Positions 1 through 13,078 are shown, numbered from the stretch's first letter. The stretch is 64,000 nucleotides of DNA from Pampus argenteus (GCA_036937835.1 CM072876.1:14131501-14195500), one strand, 5' to 3'. Notes: generated by a model from the sequence alone, not told the origin. Program-made: numbers and translations.

Positions 1-1870
1 CTAATTCAGGAATAGTACATGTTCTAACTAAATCACCATTATCTTAAATACTATTAGTACTTTTCTTCCATCTTTGCCTAACATTTAGAAGAAGAAAATA
101 AAACGTCTTTTCACCTATATTCTAATAATGTTATATAATAAACTTTGTTTATACATTACACTGTCAAAACGGCATTATAAAGTGCTTTACATCGGGAAAA
201 AGCAAGTGAAAATTAATGGAAAATTAAAGGAATAGAGAATACAATAAAAATAATATGAAAACGGCATAAAGAAAACACGGAAACTGGGAACATAGAACTG
301 TGGGCTAAGATCAATAAAAGGTTGAGTTTTAAGAACTGTTTTAAAAGATGTCGCTGATCTCTGAGAGCCTGACGTCTTCAGGCAGGAAGTTCTGTACCTG
401 AGAGGGAGTAATATTTACAGCAATATAAGTAGTCCATGAAGTCTATTATTTTTATACTCTTACGATGCCAGATGCTGTGTTAAACACGGTAAAAGTTCCA
501 AAACCTGAGGTGAACGTTTGACAAAATGCTCCCTGCAAGTCAAAAGCCAGGGCATCAGCCTTCTCTGAACATTTCATTTGCAAAGTTACTTCTTCATGAT
601 GATGTCACATCACGCAGGCCCATAAATGAGCCGTTCGATTGGATCATTGAATAGAATCTACAACTGCTGTTTGTTTACTTAGCCTCCAGAGGAAGTCTGC
701 CGAGGGGCAGCTGGCCTATCAGAACAGAGTGGGCTCATCAGGAAGGAGGGGATGTGGGTTAAAGAGACAGGCGCTACAGTAAAACGGCCTGTTTCAGACA
801 GAGGCTGAACTGAGGGGCTATGGAAAAGAGCCAGTAGTAAATAAATAAGGAGTTTTGAAAACTGAAAATCATTTGATCATGCAAAAGATATAGCAATAGG
901 ATAAAAAATATAAACCTGGAAATGTGCATGACAAATATTTCAAAACAAAAAAAAAATATATTGGGAAGTTAAGTGAACTGACCCTTTAAACACTTGCAAA
1001 GCAAAAGTTCGCTGGCCCTGAGGTATAGCTCTCCTCACCTTGATAGCTCAATTGTAAATGAGTTTACATTGTTGTCTCCTATCTTAACAGTCCTATACGT
1101 GTGCACACATTAATTCATCTCAAGTTTTAACTCTCAACCTCTTTGAGAATGACTAACCTGTGAGAAGCCTGCAGCACTTGCCCTTTGTCTGTGTGGGCTG
1201 AGGACGGGCTGCATCGATCGATCCAATAACCTCTCCAGCCTCCCCTCGGTCCTGCCATCGCTCTCACTCACACCACACCAATAAGAACCTCGTCTCCTGT
1301 TCTGGGCCGATCCGGTCTCCGCCAATGGGAGGCTGGCGTGATCATTCTGGCCACGTAACGATGTGAATGTTTCATGAGTAATATTATGATGCCGAGTGGG
1401 GTTGGGAGGGACACTATTCCTCCGGACTCCCATGGGTGCCCCTGACTGGCACTAATGGGACCTTCCCGTGTCAGAAAGACCGGATCGACTTACACAGCTT
1501 TGTGGAAGCGGTGGAGGGGAGAGGAGCTGATAATGTTTACGGATATTAACCGTATACGGATGACAGTCAAATCATTTACAGTAAGAAGGTTTTGCTCATA
1601 TAGTCTGGGCATCATTCGATACTAATGAACTACTTGATATCGGAATATTAGTTTATGTCTCTGCAGAAATACTCCTGGTCTGGTGCTTGCATCCACGATA
1701 ATGCAACATCATGCAAGGTTACACTACCTAGAAATAAAGTTAAATGTGTTGAGCTGCTTCTACTGTATTTCTGAACCTGATTATCCTCATATACTAAATA
1801 ACACGGTCAGATGTTTTTGTGTTCTTTTGGTCTTGAGCTGTTTTTTCTCCCTGTTTTTGTTCTCATATAA
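1..1870. other. Non-coding left flank
   Basis: AT-rich, no credible exon. It contains one reverse-oriented copy of dispersed repeat R1 at about 667-815. A GC-richer, repeat-free segment lies at about 1130-1545, with two CCAAT/ATTGG boxes near 1275-1330. Its open frame on the minus strand resembles no protein I know. Confidence 0.5.
667..815 (-). repeat. Partial reverse copy of dispersed repeat R1
   Basis: The reverse complement carries CTCTGTCTGAAACAGGCCGT, CCTGTCTCTTTAA, CCTGATGAGCCCACTCTGTT and CTGATAGGCCAGCTG in the family order. Only the 5' half is present. Confidence 0.75.
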
Positions 1871-1874
1871 ATGG

Positions 1875-2080
1875 TTTCCCCACTTTGGTGTGGAACGACC
1901 TGACTGGCCTCCAAAGAGCCGTGACCTTTAACCATATCCAACACCTTTTGGGATGAACTGAAACACTTGTCTGCGAGTTACGAGGCCTTATCGAGTAACA
2001 TTAGTAGCTGACCTCGTTATTGTGGTGTGCTGCAAATCCCCACAGCCAGGTGTCTACATACTTTTGGACATACAGTGTAG
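1875..2080 (+). mobile_element. Degenerate Tc1/mariner transposon, 3' fragment
   Basis: Translation with frameshifts resembles the C-terminal Tc1 transposase motif (WPPKSRDL, then an N-P-I-E-H-L-W-D-like stretch). It is followed by GGTGTCTACATACTTTTGGA, typical of the terminal inverted repeat end of fish Tc1-like elements. The 5' part and catalytic region are absent; an inactive relic. Confidence 0.75.
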
Positions 2081-2800
2081 TGTGTGGCGTCCTGGATCAA
2101 GAGTTACAGGTATTTTTGGGTCAATTTAAACCACTTGTGAGTTAAACCTGCAAACAGATGACATAAAAATGTGGAATTTACAGCATGAGGACGTTTTAAT
2201 GAAAGTGACCTAGTGAAAGTGACTCGACCTAAATTGAACCTATTTTTGCTTTAAATCCCATCAACCATGTATCTGAAGTTCTCATCCTCTCATAACGAAA
2301 GTGAAACTATGTATTTCATATATTTCCTGGTAAGGTAGTTGTAGTGTGATGCCAAGTTGCCTTTGTGTCAACATCAATACCCCCCCAACCGATCCCAGAC
2401 TGCATCAGTAAACTGACACCAAATGCCAGAAGTGGCTGTACACAACAGCCAAGGACATCTCAGTACACTACATTTGTAAACACGTAGTACTACTACACTG
2501 AGCTTTAAAATGGCTGCAAGCACAAGCCAATCAAACAGGTTACACGTAGAGGACGCGATGACTTCATTTATTTGATCGACGCAGAGGAGGTTGCTGGTTG
2601 TCTCTCTTATGCACATGTGCATTTCCTGCACACACACACACACAAGCAGATTGCGGTAGACTCACTGTGAGATGATATTCTGTGTGTGCCTCCGCTCTCT
2701 GCGGCTGCTCCGTACATCTGTTGATGTGGGTCTTTGGGACCATCTGACAGTGGAAGCAGCTGGGTGACAGGATTTTAGGCTAAGCTCTTCGTCCCTTTAA

Positions 2801-2852
<52 letters not shown>

Positions 2853-2960
2853 CAAACATGCCCCTTATGGGACATCAGGCTTGCACGTGCTGTTAGACAG
2901 CGGGCTGCAGCTGGCACTGTGGACTGACTGAGACAGTGAAAACAACTCACGGTGTATTGG

Positions 2961-2995
<35 letters not shown>
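2801..2995. repeat. (CA)n and (TG)n microsatellites in inverted arrangement
   Basis: A CA run at 2801-2849 is followed by a TG run at 2962-2995, with about 110 bases between. On one strand the two tracts are complementary. Confidence 0.9.
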
Positions 2996-2996
<1 letters not shown>

Positions 2997-4263
2997 TGAG
3001 CAGAGTGTTGGCTGGCACTGCCGGAATCCCCACATGTACCCTTTGCTCCATAGGGGGGTGGGCACTAACTTGGCAGAGGGAGGGGAGGGGTGGGGGCGGT
3101 GAAGGGGGAGTGCAACAGTGTCATGGCAGGTTTTCTGGGGCAACTGCTTAGTGAGTAAGTGTGTGTGTGCGTGTCTAAATAAACAAATGTGACTTAAATG
3201 ATCTGTGCGGAAAAATGGATAACATTGTGTTTAGAGGAAAAGTGACCAAAGTGGCACATGATTTTTTTTTAATAATCATCAGAACATATGCTCTTCTTTC
3301 ATGCTGTTCTGTCTTTTGCGTGAATACAGCCATAAAAATAGTAATTATCACACCTACAATAGCAAGTGGGAGGGCAACTTTATTTTTCGATTTTTTAAGA
3401 CTTTGGGGGTTTTGGGTTGACATTCATTTGATACATGGAACAGTAACAATACTGCTGCTGAAATAGACACGATAAATAATTTCTACCATGTTTTTAAAGC
3501 AAATCATACCAAAGAATCACAATTAATCTGAAACTTGCATATTGAGGTTAAACAAATGCTACACATGTCACTTTTAATGGACTGGGATTGTGTTCCTATC
3601 CTTGCTATAACACATGGAGATCGCAGCCATGGAAGTCATCCAAACACCAGGAATATGAATTTGCATCTACATACCTCTAACAGGAGTTCTTGTCCATGCA
3701 CGGACACACTTGTAGACATCGTGCCGTGGTGTGATGCCAGCTCATGTATAGGTGTCAGTCATTTGGATATCTGTGGTGAGAGTCCCATGTTAAGCAGCTG
3801 GCGATGGAAGCTCATACTGTATCCTGTGTATATATAAAATACACACACATATAGCTTGTGTTTACATTCAGACAAATGGAAAGCTGACATGCTTGAAACT
3901 GTGCCTTTTTTGAATTCTCTACCTTGTAGTTTTCCTTGCTATGTGTGCCGCTACATATTCCATGCATGTCTGTTTGTGCATGCTCAAGTAACAGTGTGCA
4001 ATGCAACCCAACACCCTATGCAATGATATGCAAGGTCAATTTGCACCTCGCCTAGCCTGGGTAACATTAAGGAGTGTAAAATAGCCTCAGGAGCTACTCT
4101 CCAACATGTTACAGTATGTACAGTACAAAAACTTAAAGCTGCTGAATGTGTGCAACATCTGTGTTTCTAGAAATGCTCATATACTGTATGTAGTGTGTAG
4201 TGGCTCTTTAAGAAGTATGAAAGTAAATATTGCATTGGTTTTATATTGCATGTGCATTCATAT

Positions 4264-4312
4264 AGGGCTGCAACATACTTTTATTTTCATTATCAATTAA
4301 TTATTTGTTACA
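4264..4312 (+). repeat. Fragment of dispersed repeat R2
   Basis: GGGCTGCAACATAC followed by TTTTCATTATCAATTAA matches the start of a common teleost repeat also seen near 13.08 kb. Confidence 0.45.
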
Positions 4313-6046
4313 TTTGATGTCTATAGGCCTGAGCCCGCCAGGTCATAAAGGTGACTGCTCCCCCTCACACGTGACATCCTGTACTCATGCAACAAATAAA
4401 CAAACGCACCCTTTGCTAAAGACATTTTATTTAAGCTGTCGGACTCCTGTCATCTCTTTTGCTTTTCTATGCTGACTGCTACTATTCAGTAACATTGATG
4501 TAAATAGTATTTAGTTTAACACTGCTAGTTAAACACACCACTGCTGCTTAAAATAAAACAATCCTATTTATGCTAGCCTGCTGCTAGCTAGCTTACTACT
4601 GTCCTGCTGCTGGTCCCAAAAGGATTTACTGTCTGCTCAGATGCTTCACTTCACCAACTTCACTCAGTGTAAGTACACGCTGCTTGTGCTAAGCTAGTGT
4701 CAAAATCAATGTCTTGGCTTTGCTCAGCCATGTTAATGGGCTTGGAAATATCACCAAGCTAACGGCTGTAAGCTAACAATAACAGTAAGTTGCTCTTCTG
4801 TCTTTGCTGCTTATTGTAGCACATTTATTGCGTCCATTTTTTTGGGCAACATTTGCATTGATATTAATGTAGTAGTGGCAGTGTAGAGTTTATTTCTCCC
4901 CTGGTTATTTGGCAGGTGCATTATAGTACTTTCATGCTGTTCATTTACAGTGTTAGCTTGATTTTCCTTACATGTTTCCCCACAAGTTGTTTCTCTTGTT
5001 TGGGGGTTTTCTTATTGACATGCTGTGAACCAGGTTTCTAACATTGTATGTTTAGAGATATGATCAGAAGTTAAAAACCTTCCACACTCTGAAACATGTC
5101 TCACAAATCTCTCCTTTTATGGTAAATTACTCTGCACAAAGGTAGAAGATCTTCAGTGTGGTCAATGAGAAGAGTGCAAGTGATACCAATAGTAGTAATA
5201 ATAATAATACTAATAATAAACTTTGTTTATGAAGCACAGCTTGTGCTTAACATGCAACACAAAGTGCATAAAATAACAAAAAAAATAAAGCAATGAGGAC
5301 ACTGATTAATGCTCAACGTCTATTGGAGACATTTAAAACAAAGACCAACGCAAACCTGTGAACAACAACAACAACAACAAACCTAAAGAACAAAAACAAA
5401 ACAAACAGTCTAGTGTAGAACAGCAAACAAAATACATGCAAAAATACAAACGCATACATTTATACTTCTACACAAATGAACGCTTACTCTTTAACAGCCG
5501 CACACAGGCCGATGTAGACAAAATCATTTCATGGAAATCATCAACACGGCTTCTTTAACACAGAATAGCTTTCTCTGTTACTGACATATAGAACGAGGCT
5601 TTAGTGAATATTACAACGTGTTATCTTCATATTATGATAATATCTAAACTGCTAAGCTCCCGTGGTTTACACCTCTGCTATACTTATCTATTTACCAACA
5701 CAATATATGCTGCTTGTCATTTATCTATTTTTTTTTTTACTGGAAATTTACTTAAAGATGTTTGAAAGAAAAATAATGCCCTTAATTTCCTTTTTTTTTT
5801 TTGTGTGCGCAGTCAGTCAATCTGTTAGCTGCCCAGCCTTGCAGTTCTCCACAGGGAACAGACAACTTGCTGCATCTTGTTTTGCAGCTGACATGTAGGC
5901 GGACAGTAATAGCACCAGTAAGCGCATAATTGGCTGATATTTAACGTAAACACACGACTGTTGAAACCGCAATAGTTTAGTTACACGCTGTGTCCGAAAT
6001 GAGCCCTTTGACTCACCGACCAAGGTCAAACCAGCCATAATAATAC

Positions 6047-6056
<10 letters not shown>

Positions 6057-6102
<46 letters not shown>
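6057..6102. repeat. (TA)n microsatellite
   Basis: About 23 TA units, uninterrupted. Confidence 0.95.
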
Positions 6103-6105
<3 letters not shown>

Positions 6106-7044
6106 AACATACAAGTAAATTTGAACGTTTTGTAAACAATCAATTTAGATGCTTCATCATTTTAATCAGCTTCAACCTCCTCATCAGGCTCCTCACTCTC
6201 TGGGCTCCTGCTGATCTCTGGAGGGCACCGCTGGGCCATAAGGAGATCTGACTTTTTCTGCTTAAACTCAACCAAGCTATGCAGTTTTTAAACATGTCAT
6301 GTTATATATATCATATTCTGGAGGTCATGGGCCAACAACATATCCTTCAGTAACCTTCAGTGGAGATTTCTTTTGTAAACATCTGTTGCTGTTAATGGTA
6401 CTGAAGTTTCCAGACACAGATTTAGATTTTTATTTTTATTTTTTGTGTCTATTTGACCCATTGAACTTCATATCTGCACCCCTGCTGTGTGATTCAGTCT
6501 TGACTCACTTGATTCAAAATGAATCGGGTCATAATGAATGAGTGATTTTGTCACGTCATACATTCCTGTGTTGGTTTGGGCTTGTCTTGACATATTGCCT
6601 AGAGTTGTGTCCAAGTATAAATGAGCCATTATGTTCAAAAACTAATACCAGAGAGAATATGGTTGAGCGCATTACGCCTACTTTAACTTTGCTGACAAAA
6701 TAGAGTGAAAAGAGAAAAGTTGCCATGTTCACATTTTAATAGTTCATTACGGTCATGCCCGTAATTCTCTTTTAAAGAGCAGCTCAGCTGCAGCGTGCGC
6801 AGGCTTGATGCCTTGATGCTTGATTGATTGCTCGAGGGCAATCTATTGGTAGCAATATGCTTACAGTATATTTCTTAAACATTCAGTTAACCAGCAATGG
6901 ATCATGGATTGAAATTATGTATTATTTTCAATATTGAATAATGCAGATGTTTTTTTTTTTCTAAAATTAATTAATTAAATGTTGAAGACAAATTGCCTCT
7001 GAGGTTTTTACTGGAAGCAATTGTGAAACTGTGAAAAGTAGCAG

Positions 7045-7195
7045 TAATTATATTCACTATAAACAACAGTCAGACCAAAGTTAATGTAAAAATGAATTAT
7101 TTCAGCAAACTTGGATTCAATAACAGAACAGGGACTTCATCAAATGTCTTTTTTTGTCCAACCAGGAGCCCAAAACCCAATGATATATTCAGTTC
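7045..7195 (+). repeat. Degenerate copy of dispersed repeat R2
   Basis: TCAAATGTC, a T run, TTTTGTCC and then CCCAATGATATATTCAGTT parallels the fuller copy at about 28.65-28.72 kb. Confidence 0.45.
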
Positions 7196-7759
7196 AACCC
7201 TTAATGTAATATTGTATGATATAATTTAATTTATGTTATATAATATAAGACTTTGATTGGCCTTTCATCCGGGAAGTATTTAACATTAAAGCTGTATTTA
7301 ATCATTGAATAAATAGTTAATAAATCCTCAAATGTGAAGATCTGAAGCTTTTTTTTATATTGTACTTGATAATAAAACTGAATGTGTTTATTTTAATTTT
7401 TTGTGGACTGTTCATCCATCAAACGAGACATTTTAAATACGTCTCATTGGGTTGTGGGGAATATAACAGCATTCACCAGCTGATTAGCCTAATGTTTAAA
7501 TGCTTCTTCTTCCTGTGTTTGAGAGGAGGTGGTAAAAGAGAAGGGGAAAAAAAAAAAATCAATTAATCAAAAACCCATTTGATCCTTTAATCAATTCTCT
7601 CAACTTGACACTTGACAGGCGTGACCTTAGACAGCTGATCAGGGGTCAACTCCATCTGTAGTCAATCAATTCAATTACGATGACTAAATGAACGGACAAT
7701 AGAAAGCTACAGAGAAAGTCCCGCGTAAAGACAATTGATTACCTTTTTTTTCAAGCCAA

Positions 7760-8335
7760 TGATCCCTTTTATTCGTTAGAGCTCTATGGGATCTTGGGCC
7801 TTAGTTGCTTTTGGCTGCAGCTATTTTCATTCCTTCATGTGAGAACTGATTAGTCTACCTTTTGCGTATTTGTCTTGACAGGCACCAGATTGCGGAGGAA
7901 ATCTCTAAATTGAGGTTGTGAGAGGTCACGAGAGGACTCTGCGTTGGCATTGAGCGATAAGGACGCAGCTGGGAGAAACGAGTGGATGGATGTTGCTGCT
8001 TGGCAAGGTGCCCGACGTGACAGCTGACTTAATAAAGAAAAGGCCTTTTATCCTGCAGACGAACATGTGGCCGATGCTGCAGCACCCTCTCCGACAGACA
8101 GACCTGGGTGGGGGAGGGGTGATGTGACCTGCCGTGGACCCACCTTCCCTGCAAGATCACTGGCTCTCGGTAAAGCTGATTTTGCTATTTTATAGATTTT
8201 ATAGAGCAGATAATCGAGCTTTCGGTTAGTGGCGGTCAGTGATTGGGAGCTTGGTAAATAGCTTCCTGTTGTACGTTCATTAAGGATAAACAGTATAATG
8301 AATTGAAATCTCAATAATTTGTGTTTGAAAGGTGG
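7760..8335. other. Repeat-free segment of unknown role
   Basis: Complex sequence without microsatellites or recognised repeats and with no convincing exon. It contains AT-rich blocks with GATA-like and TAAT-like words between 8180 and 8300. It may be regulatory; nothing here proves it. Confidence 0.25.
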
Positions 8336-9420
8336 TGATGGTTGATGCGTGTAAGGATTTTCACAATGAGCGCGTTGGTAAAAAGTGCTTCAGAATAATC
8401 GAAACCACTGGAAAAGCTGCGTAACTGCACTATGGTTACCAACGCAAAGTCTGTGCATCACCGGGTCAATCAGCATGAAATGCGTTTAAGTGTGGATTTG
8501 ACAGTGGGTTGAGAATCGGATGATTTGATCAAAGCACTTGAGGAAAAGCAACAGTGAAAAATGACTCATGTTTGAGAAGCTGGAACCAGCTGTATTTCAT
8601 GTAATAAAACTTGACAAGATAAATGTTAAATTGTAAAATAAACTATTAGTTGATGTAGTTAAAGTGTTTTTTTTTTCCTTTAACCCCATCCGTTACAGGC
8701 CTAATCTTCACCCTTAGCATATTATTTTTTTTCCTCATTGTTACCCTTAACCCAAGCCCTTAATCCTAAACAAGTTAACTGAACAGGTGAGGTGACAAAA
8801 TGTTGTAACTCAGGAGGATTTTCCTCATCATTTTACTATTATTATGAGAACAAACACACATGCACCAGAGTCAAGTGAGTCACCCCCCCCTCCATCTGTC
8901 TGATTGAGTTCCTGTTCACATCTACCCAGAGAGTCCGGCCACTGGAGATCCTGAAAGAAGAAAAAACATACTTTGTTTTTCACGACATTAAAAGGCAGTC
9001 AGCCTTGTCTCTGTGTAGCTGTGTGTGTGCTACCTTGTTTGATAGGGAAATTGGATCTAGGCTTGAGAGGGGAGTGTAATGCGGTTAAAGGCATCATGAA
9101 AAGCCAGCTGTAACAGGATTTCATCCTCTGTGGAACTCTGACTGACTACTGCCGTGAGGCAAGTCATTAGGAAAAATCCATGTGCGTGTGTGTGTTAGTG
9201 TGTAATGTCTGACTGTGTGCTGATACTATACTGTGTGTAGGAGGTTTAAACATTCTCCAGGGTTTGAGTCGGCGAATCTGTCGTGCAGTTATGCTGCCTT
9301 GTACTTTGCAGAGGGTCGTACGTGTCAGAACAGACGCCCAGTCATGTCTTACTGCAGAAACGGGAGGACAGATAGATACGATATGGTGGATAGATGGAGT
9401 GCTTCTATACAGTTTGTGGG

Positions 9421-9435
9421 TAGATGGATAGATGA

Positions 9436-9490
<55 letters not shown>

Positions 9491-9546
9491 TGGTAGATAG
9501 ATATGGTAGATAGATGAATAGATAGATCGATGGTAGATAAATAGAT
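9421..9546. repeat. (GATA)n-type tetranucleotide microsatellite
   Basis: A TAGA/GATA array of about 50 bases of perfect units flanked by imperfect units. The long Tyr/Ile/Ser-rich frames across it are repeat artefacts. Confidence 0.95.
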
Positions 9547-10039
9547 TCAAGGCAATTAAATTTAGCTGCATGATTAATTGATCGGTTACCAACTATTAAA
9601 ATAAATCTCCCCAATATTTTGATAATTGATTCATCTTGAAAGTAAAAATAGTTAGTTGTAGCCTTAAAATTCATTATACCTGGACTTGGTGCATTTCTAG
9701 ACAATAAAGAGGTAAATATTGTAGTCAGTTACTGTATGATGAATTGGTAGAAACCATAGAGAAGGAGATAGATGGGTGGATATGAAATGATACAATATGA
9801 TATCATACATGGATGCCAATATGGCAGAATATTGTCAGAAGAATGCATACTATAGATAGACTGATAGGTAGACACATAGATCTATAAATAAATAGATACT
9901 TTACTTCTGGTCTTTCTACCAAACTGCTTTTTGTTTTTAAGCTCGAAGCATATCCTGAAAGGTGTGTTGCTTGATTCACTAGCGTGTTTTTGTGTGCCAA
10001 GGTGACAGTTTTATGTGTGTGTGTGTGTGTTCGGTGGAG

Positions 10040-10400
10040 AACAATTTTAAGAGCTTCTTGCCAAGGTCAGCTCCTTCTCTGTGCTATGTGTGGAATGAGT
10101 AAAGGCCCTCGCTTGCAGTGCCTTCGGCCGACTCCAGAGAGTCGCGTTCATTGTGTGGCAGCCGAGGGGGAACAAAGACATTTCCACTGGAGGAACTTTG
10201 GGTTCCTGTCGATAAGGAGGGCAGCGTTCTGAGCCCGGCCCGTGTTTATATGCTTGTGTACAGCGGGGATCTGCGGAGCAGTAGAGGCTTTGCACTTTCC
10301 AGACAACAAGTGGTGGCTGTATAAATAGTCACCCTTGGAGAAACATCAAAGGGAGGAAGAAAATTCCACCCGATGATCATGATACCCAGCCTGAATGAGG
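10040..10400. other. GC-richer, repeat-free segment with TATA-like box
   Basis: Unlike its AT-rich neighbours. A TATAAATA word lies at about 10320. Open frames on both strands are not recognisable. It could be a regulatory element or an unannotated exon. Confidence 0.25.
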
Positions 10401-11158
10401 TTTACGTGTGTATGTCTGTCCTGTTATTATTCAAAACGAATCCCTCCACAGCGGGCAATGAGAAGCTTATCAACAACATAGAAAAGCAACTTCTGGACAC
10501 TGTTGTCTATATACAGTACTGTAAGAAAATTTGCATGTGGTTGAAAACACCATGACAAATAATAACAGGGGAAGTGAGGATAAGAAGTGATGCATTGAGC
10601 TGGATGGAGGACAGAATAGTCATAGATTCAGTAAGAAGTCATATTACTCATTCATTCTTAACAAAAATGATTATATCTATAGAAGGGGGGTAAAATATGG
10701 GTTAAACATAAGGCTCTGTTGCCCTCCACAGGCAGGCTTCTGTACAGTTCCAAAAACAAAGTAGTTATTATTTCATTACTTTGAGTCAAAATATATTTTA
10801 CATACAGTGCATATTTCTGTCCATACTGTATGTGTTTTTCCCCTGCATTTGTGCCATACTGAATTTTTTAAATATCTGTGTCCCAGCACAAATTTTATTG
10901 CATCATCGTTGTCATCAGCAACTCGACGAGTTCTTCTCCAATTTTATCTTTTATCAAAGACTGCGACCTTTGGTGTTTGCAGCATAACTCTCGTTCAATT
11001 ATTTAATTAGATTAAATACTCTGTTCAAGCTAACGTAAGCTTTCACAGAGTGGTTATATTGTTGAAGAGAAGTGGCTACACATACACTATATTTACTGTA
11101 AATGATAATTGTTTCTTTCTTTCTTGAGCACATCAGAGGATTTGCCCTCTTTCTGCTG

Positions 11159-11223
11159 AGTGTGTGTGTGTGTGTGTGTGCACGCGCGTGTGTGTGTGTG
11201 TGTGCACGCGCGTGTGTGTGTGT
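11159..11223. repeat. (GT)n with embedded GCACGCGCGT blocks
   Basis: Two GT runs each followed by GCACGCGCGT: a perfectly alternating purine-pyrimidine tract with CG steps. Confidence 0.9.
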
Positions 11224-11589
11224 CTTCCTGCCTCCTGGAGTAACTTTTTGGTGACAGCATCAGCTGTGTGTGTGTACAGTATGTCTGTATATCTCCAAGC
11301 TATCTAGTGACATTCTCACACACTGCCGTCCTTCCTGCCCACTTATCAGCCGCTAATTGCCAATAATGTTGAGGAGACAAAACGTTGCATCTAAACTGTT
11401 TATTCACTTATCGTGTCTTTCATGTCCTGTATTCTCACGGTTAGCTTTGGGACTTTCCAAACTACAGTCAGTTCAGGACACTGTCATTTTCAGCTTGCTG
11501 GTGCTACACTGGTGTTAGCTTCAAAAGCAAAGCATTGGTGCTGCCCGTCTACCAGCACTAGAACGCTTACAGGACGTATCAGGCGCAAT

Positions 11590-11685
11590 TCCAAGTCTAT
11601 ATTTTTGTGGGCATGTGCAAACAATCTGACGTAATCGTGAGAAGGAAGTAAAGGTAACATTGCAAAATAAGCATTCAGAGTAAAA
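11590..11685 (+). repeat. Partial copy of dispersed repeat R1
   Basis: The 3' part of R1: GGGCATGTGCAAACAATCTG, then ACGTAATCGTGAG and AAGCATTCAGAG, aligning with 62000-62070. Confidence 0.65.
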
Positions 11686-12091
11686 GAAAAACCAAACAAA
11701 CAGGAAATAGGAAAACTAAAAAAATAAAAATAAACTCCCCGTATTTTCCAAATGCAAATGAATTTAAACCTATTTCATCTTTGATCTATATGCTGCGATA
11801 ACAAAAGCTAACACGCTTCCCCCCCGGCGATTAGCGATGAGTGCAGCGCTTTCATTTGTTACCCGGTCCGTGTAATAAAGCTCAAAAAGCAGCAGGGCCT
11901 TCAGTGACACCAAACCCACATCTGACACCTGATAAGGAACTTGAGCGCGGCATGGACACCGGCAGGCGTGGAGCCAAAGATACTCCGTGGCGGCATATTC
12001 ACGATGAAGGGCTGAGAGTGCTGAGAGGTGAGAGGCATGTGTGGAGAGGGGAAAGGCTTATGTCTTCACATTAGGCCTATCAGAGGTTTCC

Positions 12092-12117
12092 TGTGTGTGT
12101 GTGTGTGTGTGTGTGTG
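12092..12117. repeat. (TG)n microsatellite
   Basis: About 13 TG units. Confidence 0.9.
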
Positions 12118-12421
12118 CCATGTGAGTTTCAGTTCAGTATATTCAAAATGTTAACAAAACTGTAACATTTTTGTATTCCTAGGTATCTGTGTTAATTCAA
12201 GCTTTTTTAATATTTAACATTAGAATCAGCATTATTATCGAGACCAAGCTAATAAGTTTATTGACACAACATTAAACACACAAACACCATGCACAGTACT
12301 TTGTGTTGAGACCACGGTTGCATTGTGAGTAAATCCTGTGCTGATGGTTTTATAGTGTTACCAATACTCCTTCCTCCTTCGGTGCCTGTTTTGACCCTTG
12401 CTTATTGATTTTTCTCCACAG

Positions 12422-12564
12422 AGAAAGTCAATGCAGAGATGAGCACTACTGCTGCAGCAAGGAGGGTCAGTTGGTTTACAGCCAAAGGGAGGGACCTCTA
12501 CTACGCACAGAGGAGAAAAGAAAGAGCAGGCGAGAAGCAAGGGTCTCTCTCTCAACAGAAACAG
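12422..12564 (+). other. Exon-like segment, no gene assigned
   Basis: A good acceptor (GATTTTTCTCCACAG) and donor (AACAG|GTGACC) bound 143 bases with one frame open throughout, encoding a basic peptide (STTAAARRVSWFTAKGRDL, then RRKERAGEK). I do not recognise it and found no partner exon. It may be a non-coding or alternative upstream exon, or chance. Confidence 0.3.
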
Positions 12565-13078
12565 GTGACCCGGATTAACACTTTAAAATATGGTAATATC
12601 CGTGTTTTGGGCTGCAGTGAAGAAATTAATGTAATCTCATGTAGGTTGTTTGGTATGAGACTTTAGCGATATGAGTTTTCTCTCCTTATTAAATGAAAAA
12701 AAATGGTTTAAAAGGCATCTTGGCTATTGGTCATTATATATAATGTCTCTAAATAAGAAGTTAAAGGATCACTTATTACAACAAGGGGGAACATAAATAT
12801 GCGTATCAAATTTTATTGCAATCCATCCAATAGTGTTGAGACATTTGAGACCATGCAAACTAAAAGAACAAAACCCAAGTAATCTTTAACATAGCCTGTG
12901 GCATTTTAGCATCCATCATTATAAAACACAATGGCCCACAATCACAAAAAAAACAAGTGAGTATTCAGCCACACGATAATATAAGTGATACAGTAACAGT
13001 GCATGCACACAACGGACCAACGGACATCTACAAAATGTTTACAATAATGTTACTGTCTTCACACAGTTGCTCAATATC

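Noticed and set aside
1134..1433. 99-residue minus-strand frame
   Set aside because: No similarity I recognise and no flanking splice logic; kept only as an unassigned GC-richer block.
9167..9704. Overlapping Tyr/Ile/Ser-rich minus-strand frames
   Set aside because: They translate the GATA array and its imperfect flanks; no independent coding signal.
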